NCBI GenBank assembly: GCA_002391195.1
Contig: DGRZ01000092.1
Span: 1-28,847 of the forward strand
Source of the DNA: Fibrobacter sp. UBA4375
Lineage (GTDB): Bacteria; Fibrobacterota; Fibrobacteria; Fibrobacterales; Fibrobacteraceae
Length of the DNA stretch: 28,847 bases
Reading direction: 5' to 3'
Positions 22,330 to 28,847 of the stretch are shown piece by piece. Position 1 is the stretch's first letter, and each line of letters begins with the position of its first letter. The notes under the pieces were generated by a model, which had not been told where the DNA came from, made no database searches, and saw only the letters and a list, made by a program, of their open reading frames with translations. The position numbers and the translations under genes are program-made.

Positions 22330-24234
22330 GTGATTCAAATCCAGAACGTTTCCAAGTCATTCGGCATGCAAGTCCTTTTGGACGGGGCGAGCCTACTTGT
22401 AGGCGACCACGAGCGGGTGGGCCTGGTGGGCCGTAACGGCTGCGGCAAATCGACACTTTTCAAGATGATTCTCGGCCAGGAATGCCTGGACGGCGGAAAC
22501 ATCGACATTCCCAAGAAATACACCCTGGGCTACCTGCAGCAACATCTGAATTTTACCCACGCCACCGTGCACGAAGAGGCCTGCAGCGTTCTAAAACCCA
22601 ACGAAGACGGCTGGCTAGAAGAACACAAGGTAGAGGCGATTCTCTTCGGTCTCGGTTTCGACGAAGAATCCATGCACAAGAGCCCCATGCTCCTGTCGGG
22701 CGGATTCCAGATTCGCCTGAACCTGGCGAAAGTGCTGGCCGCAGAGCCCGACATGCTCTTGCTGGACGAGCCCACCAACTACCTGGACATCGTCTCCATG
22801 CGATGGCTCAGCCGCTTTCTGCGCAGCTGGAAGGGCGAAGTGCTGCTGATCACCCACGACCACCACTTTATGGACGAGGTCTGCACCCACACCGCCGGCA
22901 TTTTCCGCCACAAGATCCGCAAGGTGAAGGGCACCGTAGAAAAACTCCGGGAGACCATCGCCGAAGAAGAGGAAGTGGCCCAGCGCACGCAAGAAAACGA
23001 AGCCAAGAAAAAGGAACAGCTCGAAAAAGTCATCGAGCGGTTCCGCTACAAGGCCGCCAAGGCCGCCATGGTGCAGTCCAAAATCAAGGCGGCGGCAAAG
23101 CTTGCCACCGGCGAGCGGCTCACCCACGAACGCAACCTGGAATTCAGCTTTACCGAGGCAGGGTTCCCCGGCAAGCGCATGCTCCAAATCAAGGGGCTCT
23201 CGTTTGCGTACCCGAACGGCCCCGAACTCATCACCGACCTCACGATGGAAATTTTCAAGGGCGACCGCATCGCGGTCATCGGCCCCAACGGTCGCGGTAA
23301 AACGACGCTTTTGAACCTGATTGCCAAAGAACTGCAGCCCACCGCAGGCGAAATCAGCTACAACCCGAATTTACAGATAAACTATTTCGGGCAGACCAAC
23401 ATCAACCGCCTGAACCTGGACAACACCGTCGAAGAAGAAATCGCCTCGGCCATTGAAGAAGTCTCGCAAAAGAGCCGTGCCCGAGGGCTTGCGGGCCTCA
23501 TGATGTTCAGTGGCGACGCCGCCTTAAAGAAGGTAAAGGTCCTGAGCGGTGGCGAGCGGAGCCGCGTTTTGCTGGGGAAGATTTTGGCCAGCGCCTGCAA
23601 CATGCTGCTGCTGGACGAACCCACGAACCACCTGGACATGGAAAGCATCGAGAGCCTTATCGACGCGCTCGACGACTACGAGGGCACCGCCCTGGTGGTG
23701 ACCCACGACGAGGAACTTCTGCACGCCTTCGCCAACCGCCTTGTGGTTTTTGACGGCGGGACCTGCCGCATATTCGAAGGCACTTACGCCGACTTCCTGG
23801 AGAAGGTGGGCTGGGCCAGCGAAAAGAAACCCGGCGGCGCAAATTCTGCAAACATCAAGGTCTCGAACATTGACGTGAAAGGCGACTCGGGAGCAAACCG
23901 CGCAGACAATGCCGCGCCCGCAGGCAACTCCGGTGCACCCAGCGCCAAAGAAGACCGCAAGGCCCGCGCCGACTACATCGCCGAACGCTCCAAGGTCATC
24001 AAGCCCCTGGAAAAGAAGCTTGCCAAAATCGAAGAAGACATTGCCAAGGCCGAAGCCCTGGGGGGCGAACTGGAAGCAAAACTGGTCGCCGCCTCCGAAA
24101 GCGGAGACGGCAACGCCATTACCGCCATCGCCAAGGACATGGACGACAACAAGAAGGCAGTAGACAGCCTTTACGAAGACTGGGAAAAGACCTCCGCTGA
24201 ACTGGAATCAGCGAAGGATAGATATCCGATATAG
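22330..24234 (+). CDS. ABC-F family ATPase (Uup/EttA-like, ribosome-associated type)
   Basis: A 634-residue soluble protein with two ABC cassettes and no membrane segments, so not a transporter. Cassette 1 has GRNGCGKST (34-42), the signature LSGGF (122-126) and D146/E147 in LLLDEPTNYLD. A charged linker helix region (about 195-260) plays the role of the P-site tRNA-interacting linker in ABC-F proteins. Cassette 2 has GPNGRGKTT (318-326), LSGGE (405-409) and D429/E430 in LLLDEPTNHLD. A C-terminal coiled coil (about 540-630, rich in Lys, Glu and Ala) resembles that of Uup. The open frame extends 585 bases further upstream through the collagen-like gene, but that part is antisense shadow, and homology begins at the GTG at 22330. 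Which ABC-F subfamily it belongs to is unresolved. Confidence 0.9.
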   Translation: MIQIQNVSKSFGMQVLLDGASLLVGDHERVGLVGRNGCGKSTLFKMILGQECLDGGNIDIPKKYTLGYLQQHLNFTHATVHEEACSVLKPNEDGWLEEHKVEAILFGLGFDEESMHKSPMLLSGGFQIRLNLAKVLAAEPDMLLLDEPTNYLDIVSMRWLSRFLRSWKGEVLLITHDHHFMDEVCTHTAGIFRHKIRKVKGTVEKLRETIAEEEEVAQRTQENEAKKKEQLEKVIERFRYKAAKAAMVQSKIKAAAKLATGERLTHERNLEFSFTEAGFPGKRMLQIKGLSFAYPNGPELITDLTMEIFKGDRIAVIGPNGRGKTTLLNLIAKELQPTAGEISYNPNLQINYFGQTNINRLNLDNTVEEEIASAIEEVSQKSRARGLAGLMMFSGDAALKKVKVLSGGERSRVLLGKILASACNMLLLDEPTNHLDMESIESLIDALDDYEGTALVVTHDEELLHAFANRLVVFDGGTCRIFEGTYADFLEKVGWASEKKPGGANSANIKVSNIDVKGDSGANRADNAAPAGNSGAPSAKEDRKARADYIAERSKVIKPLEKKLAKIEEDIAKAEALGGELEAKLVAASESGDGNAITAIAKDMDDNKKAVDSLYEDWEKTSAELESAKDRYPI

Positions 24235-24257
24235 TAAGCAGACCGCTTGCGCTTGGC

Positions 24258-27200
24258 TTATTTCCCGCGACGAATGCCCAGGGTATAGACGTCTTCGTTC
24301 TTGCCCTCCACATTCTTTCCGGAATAAATCTTGACCTTGATTTTCGAGATGTAGGGGCCGGTACCGACCAGGCGGCCGTTTTCGCTGCGGGCGTTCCACT
24401 CAAAGAAGATATTCCCCGGGTTTTCGAGGCAGTTGGACCTCGCCGGATTCGAAGCGTTGTAGAAAACCTCTTTGTCGTTACACCGAAGTGTTCCCTTCGC
24501 CTTGTTCACAAAACTTCCCAGATGGGAGAAATAATATCCTTCCCATTCCATCTTGATTAACGAGAGAGCCGAATCCAGATCGGCGTCGCTTGGAAGATTC
24601 GCAATCAGCGTGGTCGCCACCTCCCCCATGTTGAAACTCAGCAAGAAACCGGGCATGCCCAAACTGTCTATCACATCGTGCACCGACATGTCCGTCGGCA
24701 CAGAAACGGGGACAATGCTTTCCTTGTAGGGCCACTTTTCAAGGTCGCTTGAAATCGTGATTACGCCAGGGGACTTGATTTCTGTGCGCTGTTCCCCTTC
24801 GATACGGACCTTGGGATTGTTCTGGTGAGCCTTGTTACCACTGCGGTCTCCAAATACTCCGGGCACCAGCCGGACAGAATCACCTACGACCGGCAGCACT
24901 CCCGAAGCGGACCGGCGGAAATAAACCTTGGCCACGTTGCCGTTACCGCGGATATCCCCTCCAGAAATCAGCAGGGAATCCATAAAGTTCTTGCCACCCC
25001 TAAAGAACACGAATGTAGATTCTGGATTCAGTTTTTCTATTTCGGTCCCTTCGCTCAGGTTGATGACCACCATGCTGCTGTTGTCGTTCACCGTCTGCAC
25101 CATGGCACTCCGAATGACCGGAGCCACCTTGTCCTCGATGCCCGCCCTCAATATGAGCTTGACTTCGTCTCCGGAATCTTCATCGATGTAGGTATAGTGG
25201 TACTTCAATGTTCCCGAATAGACCTGGTCCGTAAGGCCCGTGAATACGTCTTTACGCAAGCCCTTCTTGTCGAACAGCACCAGAATAGAATCGTTTTTCA
25301 CCAGGGGCCACACGTTTTTCATGCTGGAGACCTTGTGTTCCTCGTCTCCGCCAAAAATCCAGGTCAAGGTATCGGGAACCACGTCTTCGAAAGCCTTGCT
25401 AAAGTACATCACCAGGCTGTCGGGAATCCCGTTGCCGTCCACGTCGAACATCTGGGATTTTTTCACGATAGGCACGGGAGGTTCCTTGAAATGGATTTCC
25501 CGCCACACCAGCTGGTTTCCGATTCCAGGGCCCGACACGGTAAAGTAGGCGTCCACCATGGCAGAATCGCCAATGACGTAGAACTTCGCGTATCCGGCAG
25601 AATCCGTTTCAAGGGTGTCCACCAGTTCAAACTTTTCGTTCATAAAGCTGATGGGGAAATCCGAATGGAAAATCACCTTCTCCTTGCAGTTCACCTTGGT
25701 CAGGTCTTCCATCTCCCCGCAGGGGGTCTTGCCGAACAGCAGGGCGATTTGTAACGGAACCGTGTCCGGATAGGCGGCAAAGGCCCAGAGTGTATCGTTC
25801 TTGCGGCCTTCGGCCCCGAGGGAATCGCCCCGCAGGGTAAGCCCCTTGGAATCCATCAGCAGGGAATCGGACAGGTGGAACACATCCACGAAGGCAATAT
25901 CCGGAAGCGGATATTCAGGCACCGTAAACTTGATAATCTGCTTTTGCGTCAGGTCAGAGGCCAGATAGCAGGTCAGCACATAGTTACCGGGCATAAGGGT
26001 TCTCGAATTCACGAACGCGCTGGTATCTACCCAGAACCCCGCCATGTTCTCGTTGATAAAGATACCGCCGTAATTCAGTCCCGGTTCCAAGAAGACCCCT
26101 TCCATAGGCAGGCTACCGCCTGTCAGGCGGAAAATGGACTGAGCAACCGTGGTGTCGATTTTTGTAATGCTGGACACGTCGCAACTGAGGGACTCGTCCA
26201 TCAGCAGCTGCAAGAGCTCGTACTCGATAATGCCCTTGTCGTTTTTCTTTTCTACCGGGAAATAAGTCTTCTGGGTCTGCAGGTTGATGGAGGTGCGCAT
26301 CTTGAAGTTGGAACCGGTGGCGTTACGCTCCGAGAAGAAAATGTAGAAGGGGTATTCCTCGCCTTCGGTGAGTTTCAGGGTATCCAGGTTCACCGCCCCT
26401 TCTTCGGGGTTGTGGCAGCCGCCAATATCCACCACCAGCTTGTTGTTGATGTACACCCACACGTCATCGTCACCGCGGAACTCGAAATACTGCCCCTTGA
26501 TATACTTGAAACTCGCCGTGATCTTCATGGAGAAACTGTAGTTGTGCTTGCAGCCCTGGATATCGTGATCGTATTTCGGATTCTTGACGGTCCTTGCGGA
26601 ATCCAGATATTCCAAATCGTCTATCGGGTAGAAACCGGGATTGATAGGATCGTTGCAATCGTTGGGGTTGGTAATGTCCGCAAGCCAGAAACCTTCTTCA
26701 TCCAACTTCAGGTCAATATCGCGGCACACCGCATTGGTGTACTTTTTGCCGGCCTTGTCGGTGGCCACCACCTCGGGAACAAACCAGCGCTCTATCTCGC
26801 GGGCTGCCGAACAAATCGCCCAGGGAAATTCCGTAGAATCCACCCGCACCGGATGCCCGTTTACCAGTTCCGGCTTCACCATACCCTTCGCCACACCGCC
26901 GCAGGTCTTGAGCGTATCGAGCTTGCCGTCCTTGTAATCGTAGACCTTCGTGTAGTCATTGCCGCCGTAGATGCCGCCAAAGTCCACGTCTATGCTGTCG
27001 GCAAAGGATTCTCCCGCCCAGTCCAGCACCATGGCCGAAATCTTCAAGGTCGGGCAGATCCCAAGCCGGCCCGGGAACTTTTCGCTGAACCTGGGGCCGC
27101 TGCTAGACAACGGGTAAGGGTAAACCCAGACAGTATCGTGGAGAGCCATCATGGAATCCAAAGAAATTGGGGTCCCGAGCCCGTTGCCCTCGCCCATGGT

Positions 27201-28538
27201 TCCTTCCAGGCTGTAGTTATCCAGCCCGAAGGTCTGCTTAAAGTGAACATCCCAGCTTTCCGCATGCTTGTAATAGGTGCCCTGGTACCAGCCGCAAGTA
27301 TCCGTCTGGGTGGAATCGTAAGGGTTCGCTCCCACCGGGCCCATCTTGATCGTATCGTTTTCCACAATCAACGAGGGCGTCATGTTGTCCCAAGGGCTCA
27401 TCAGGCGAACCACCTTGGGCTCCGGCGGAGTGAACTGCAAATCAAGCCGGCCTTCGCTAGAAGTATAGAGCCAGCTCTCGTAGACACCCAGCGGGAACAG
27501 CGTCGACGCCTGCGGGCGCTGGGCGTCCGAGAAATACACCACCTGGGGCCATTCGTTCTGACGACGGTAAATATTGAACAGGGCCGACGGGGAACCCCAA
27601 TTTGCGGACTTGACTGTCGCCGGTGCAAAATCGTAGTGGTACCAGTAAGGGTAAGAATCCTTCTCCGTCGCGACGGGATTGTTCAAGATGTTATTGCCGA
27701 CGGAAATATACACCGCACTGTCGCGGAAGCTGGTGTTGGTTCTCCAAGGGTGGTAGATGTGCAACACGTAGGTCGAATCGAAACATGTCCCGAGACTCCC
27801 TATGGAATAGGTAACCTTCGGCGTCGCAGCCGTTCCGTCTACAAAAATCGTGTCGTGACCGTTCAAATGCGTGCCCAGGTCCAGCACACCTTTTGCAGGT
27901 GTAGTCATGTAGGGAGTCAAGTGCCGCATAAAAAAGCCCGACTGCAGCGGATTCCGTTTCATCACCGCTGGCGACAACGCCGCATAGAACCAGCTGCACT
28001 TGGTGGCATCGTCCGTGGCAAAGCGCATCATCACCGTATCTTTGGCAAGAACCAGGTCGGGCAAGGCCTTGTTGCCCCAGGGGCTCTTGAACCAGACCAT
28101 CTTGGAACCCGGAGCCACAAAAGAAACCGTGTACGACATGTCCGTCGTATTCGTGTAGAGCCAGAGTTCTTTTTCGACTCCGAAGAACGGGACAATCTTT
28201 ATATCACCAGCTTCGGTCCAAGCCACCTTGTTATTGTTATTGAAATTCTGGTCGGCAGTATTAGGGTAAATCGCGACGCTGAATGTCTCCCACTCCTGAA
28301 AATCGGAGACGTCCTTGCTCCAGGTATAGCTGAACCAGCCGTCGCCCTCGTCGGTCATGATGGTCTTCGATGAAGAACCGTATTCCGCATTGTAGTTGGA
28401 AGTTCCGCCCAGTATGTGCAATGCATACCCGGATTTCGAGGCGTCGTTACGCCAGGGCGATTGAATATGCACCGTAAGGTTGGCGAAAGAACAGACTGCC
28501 GCCACCAGCAAAAACAAGCTTAAGAGCTTTTTCCCCAT
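24258..28538 (-). CDS. Very large fibro-slime (PA14-like) secreted surface protein
   Basis: A 1426-residue secreted protein from the ATG at 28538, preferred because GGGAAG lies just upstream; an in-frame GTG is at 28550. Numbers below count from that GTG. The signal peptide is about 5-23 (GKKLLSLFLLVAAVCSFA). Residues 25-480 contain two copies of a two-part module, each part opening with an SPW or HPW motif (31, 156, 267, 385). The fibro-slime domain is about 590-760, with FRGDDDVWVYINNKLVVDIG (691-710) and SERNATGSNFKMR (740-752). A calcium-loop-like DVDGNGIPDS is at 1036-1045, beta-rich Ig-like segments cover 1040-1260, and a FlgD-like C-terminal fold (FEWNARSENGRLVGTGPYISK) ends the protein. 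Fibro-slime proteins are associated with cellulose adhesion in Fibrobacter. No catalytic domain was recognised. It converges with the ABC-F gene 23 bases away. Confidence 0.9.
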   Translation of the reverse strand: MGKKLLSLFLLVAAVCSFANLTVHIQSPWRNDASKSGYALHILGGTSNYNAEYGSSSKTIMTDEGDGWFSYTWSKDVSDFQEWETFSVAIYPNTADQNFNNNNKVAWTEAGDIKIVPFFGVEKELWLYTNTTDMSYTVSFVAPGSKMVWFKSPWGNKALPDLVLAKDTVMMRFATDDATKCSWFYAALSPAVMKRNPLQSGFFMRHLTPYMTTPAKGVLDLGTHLNGHDTIFVDGTAATPKVTYSIGSLGTCFDSTYVLHIYHPWRTNTSFRDSAVYISVGNNILNNPVATEKDSYPYWYHYDFAPATVKSANWGSPSALFNIYRRQNEWPQVVYFSDAQRPQASTLFPLGVYESWLYTSSEGRLDLQFTPPEPKVVRLMSPWDNMTPSLIVENDTIKMGPVGANPYDSTQTDTCGWYQGTYYKHAESWDVHFKQTFGLDNYSLEGTMGEGNGLGTPISLDSMMALHDTVWVYPYPLSSSGPRFSEKFPGRLGICPTLKISAMVLDWAGESFADSIDVDFGGIYGGNDYTKVYDYKDGKLDTLKTCGGVAKGMVKPELVNGHPVRVDSTEFPWAICSAAREIERWFVPEVVATDKAGKKYTNAVCRDIDLKLDEEGFWLADITNPNDCNDPINPGFYPIDDLEYLDSARTVKNPKYDHDIQGCKHNYSFSMKITASFKYIKGQYFEFRGDDDVWVYINNKLVVDIGGCHNPEEGAVNLDTLKLTEGEEYPFYIFFSERNATGSNFKMRTSINLQTQKTYFPVEKKNDKGIIEYELLQLLMDESLSCDVSSITKIDTTVAQSIFRLTGGSLPMEGVFLEPGLNYGGIFINENMAGFWVDTSAFVNSRTLMPGNYVLTCYLASDLTQKQIIKFTVPEYPLPDIAFVDVFHLSDSLLMDSKGLTLRGDSLGAEGRKNDTLWAFAAYPDTVPLQIALLFGKTPCGEMEDLTKVNCKEKVIFHSDFPISFMNEKFELVDTLETDSAGYAKFYVIGDSAMVDAYFTVSGPGIGNQLVWREIHFKEPPVPIVKKSQMFDVDGNGIPDSLVMYFSKAFEDVVPDTLTWIFGGDEEHKVSSMKNVWPLVKNDSILVLFDKKGLRKDVFTGLTDQVYSGTLKYHYTYIDEDSGDEVKLILRAGIEDKVAPVIRSAMVQTVNDNSSMVVINLSEGTEIEKLNPESTFVFFRGGKNFMDSLLISGGDIRGNGNVAKVYFRRSASGVLPVVGDSVRLVPGVFGDRSGNKAHQNNPKVRIEGEQRTEIKSPGVITISSDLEKWPYKESIVPVSVPTDMSVHDVIDSLGMPGFLLSFNMGEVATTLIANLPSDADLDSALSLIKMEWEGYYFSHLGSFVNKAKGTLRCNDKEVFYNASNPARSNCLENPGNIFFEWNARSENGRLVGTGPYISKIKVKIYSGKNVEGKNEDVYTLGIRRGK
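27107..28478 (-). repeat. A-B-A'-B' internal duplication in the fibro-slime protein gene
   Basis: Residues 25-255 and 262-480 (numbered from the GTG at 28550) are paralogous. Module A has LTVHIQSPWRND, then A' has YVLHIYHPWRTN 236 residues later; B has KMVWFKSPWGN, then B' has KVVRLMSPWDN 229 residues later. Further matches are ELWLYTNT with ESWLYTSS, and DATKCSWFYA with QTDTCGWYQG. Identity is low, so the duplication is old. Confidence 0.8.
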
Positions 28539-28581
28539 TACACTTCCCACAAAAATTTAGAACAAAAGATAGTAAAATAGT

Positions 28582-28616
28582 GGCTAGGGTCTAGGATCTA
28601 GGGGCTAGGGACTGGG
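28582..28616 (-). repeat. Five-unit heptad tract with TAG every 7 bases
   Basis: Five consecutive heptamers on the plus strand: GGCTAGG, GTCTAGG, ATCTAGG, GGCTAGG, GACTGGG. It is the reverse complement type of the tract at 15668-15730. It lies about 40 bases upstream of the fibro-slime gene start. Confidence 0.88.
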
Positions 28617-28634
28617 GAATGAAGCCCGAGAAAC

Positions 28635-28682
28635 GTCATCCTCGCGACCTGTGGTGAGCGAAGTCGAATCAAGGCGAGGATC
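28635..28682 (+). repeat. Palindromic repeat with a 28-base loop carrying GAGCGAAGTCGAA
   Basis: The arms GTCATCCTCGC (28635-28645) and GCGAGGATC (28674-28682) match the short palindromes seen elsewhere in the window. The normal 4-base loop is replaced by 28 bases containing GGTGAGCGAAGTCGAATCA. Confidence 0.8.
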
Positions 28683-28714
28683 CGCTTGAGTAAGAAAGTA
28701 TGAGACGGGATTAG

Positions 28715-28807
28715 TAATGAGTTGTGAGTTATGAGTTGTGAGTTCTTATAGTCGCGCCTTTGGGGCCAAATTATATGCTGAGGACTGAAAACTGACGACT
28801 GACAACT
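28715..28807. repeat. Heptad-armed hairpin element (copy 2)
   Basis: The left arm has heptamers TAATGAG, TTGTGAG, TTATGAG, TTGTGAG (28715-28742). The right arm has GAGGACT, GAAAACT, GACGACT, GACAACT (28780-28807), also readable as CTGANNA units. The core (28743-28779) contains ATAGTCGCGCC, the inverse of the GCGACTAT found in the core of copy 1. Confidence 0.8.
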
Positions 28808-28847
28808 CAGTATTTTTGTGTGAGGGGTAGGCCTCCCCCTGGCTCGC

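Larger units (their letters stand above)
28551..28847. other. Gene-free, repeat-packed intergenic end of the window
   Basis: No coding frame is supported here. The region holds, in order, a TAG heptad tract, the long-loop palindrome, the heptad-armed hairpin element, and at the edge a G/C-rich inverted sequence (GAGGGGTAGGCCTCCCC near 28822-28838) that may be another repeat continuing outside the window. The promoter of the fibro-slime gene must lie near 28551-28600 but was not pinned down. Confidence 0.75.

Noticed and set aside
25875..28373. 832-residue plus-strand open frame opposite the fibro-slime gene
   Set aside because: It is antisense to a clearly real gene, is rich in His, Arg and Val without any domain pattern, and exists because the real gene avoids codons that would give stops on the other strand.

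Overview
The window looks like a chromosomal piece from a Fibrobacter-type bacterium, a cellulose-degrading anaerobe of the Fibrobacterota. The evidence is a lipoprotein with a C-terminal FISUMP domain (Fibrobacter succinogenes major paralogous domain), a very large fibro-slime/PA14-like surface protein, a secreted GH9 cellulase, a CE4 + CBM6-like esterase with a serine-rich linker, type IX-like C-terminal sorting tails, and a propionyl/succinyl/acetyl-type CoA-transferase. No rRNA, tRNA, CRISPR array, phage or intact insertion sequence was seen.

Layout. 1-900: 3' end of an RND/MMPL-type membrane transporter. 935-2632 (minus): mqnA-like menaquinone gene followed by a response-regulator diguanylate cyclase. 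2717-5641 (plus): small unknown protein, GH5 glycosidase without signal peptide, CoA-transferase. 5642-5856: repeat-rich gap between convergent genes. 5857-7517 (minus): compact Nudix, patatin, DUF1653 operon. 7633-9411 (minus): GH9 cellulase. 9604-15494 (minus): five-gene Opp-type ABC uptake operon (binding lipoprotein, two permeases, two ATPases) closed by a strong hairpin terminator. 15754-16593 (plus): folD. 16683-18823 (minus): small secreted protein and the CE4/CBM6 esterase. 18960-20097: a broken locus where the C-terminal remnant of a secreted protein abuts, head to head, the C-terminal remnant of an Rpn/PD-(D/E)XK transposase-like gene. 20226-22190 (minus): collagen-like FISUMP lipoprotein. 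22330-24234 (plus): ABC-F ATPase. 24258-28538 (minus): 1426-residue fibro-slime protein. 28551-28847: repeat-packed intergenic end.

Biology. Much of the window serves polysaccharide use: secreted or surface enzymes (GH9, CE4/CBM6), adhesion-type surface proteins (fibro-slime, FISUMP), an Opp-type importer whose binding protein resembles the family-5 proteins that bind cello-oligosaccharides, an apparently cytoplasmic GH5, and a CoA-transferase fitting acetate/succinate fermentation.

The least explained material is an array of six 12-14 residue repeats inserted in the OppB-like permease, a duplicated A-B-A'-B' module in the fibro-slime protein, three kinds of non-coding repeat (hairpins with covarying stems, heptad-armed hairpin elements, CTA/TAG heptad tracts), and a promoter so close to the ABC-F start codon that its mRNA may be leaderless.
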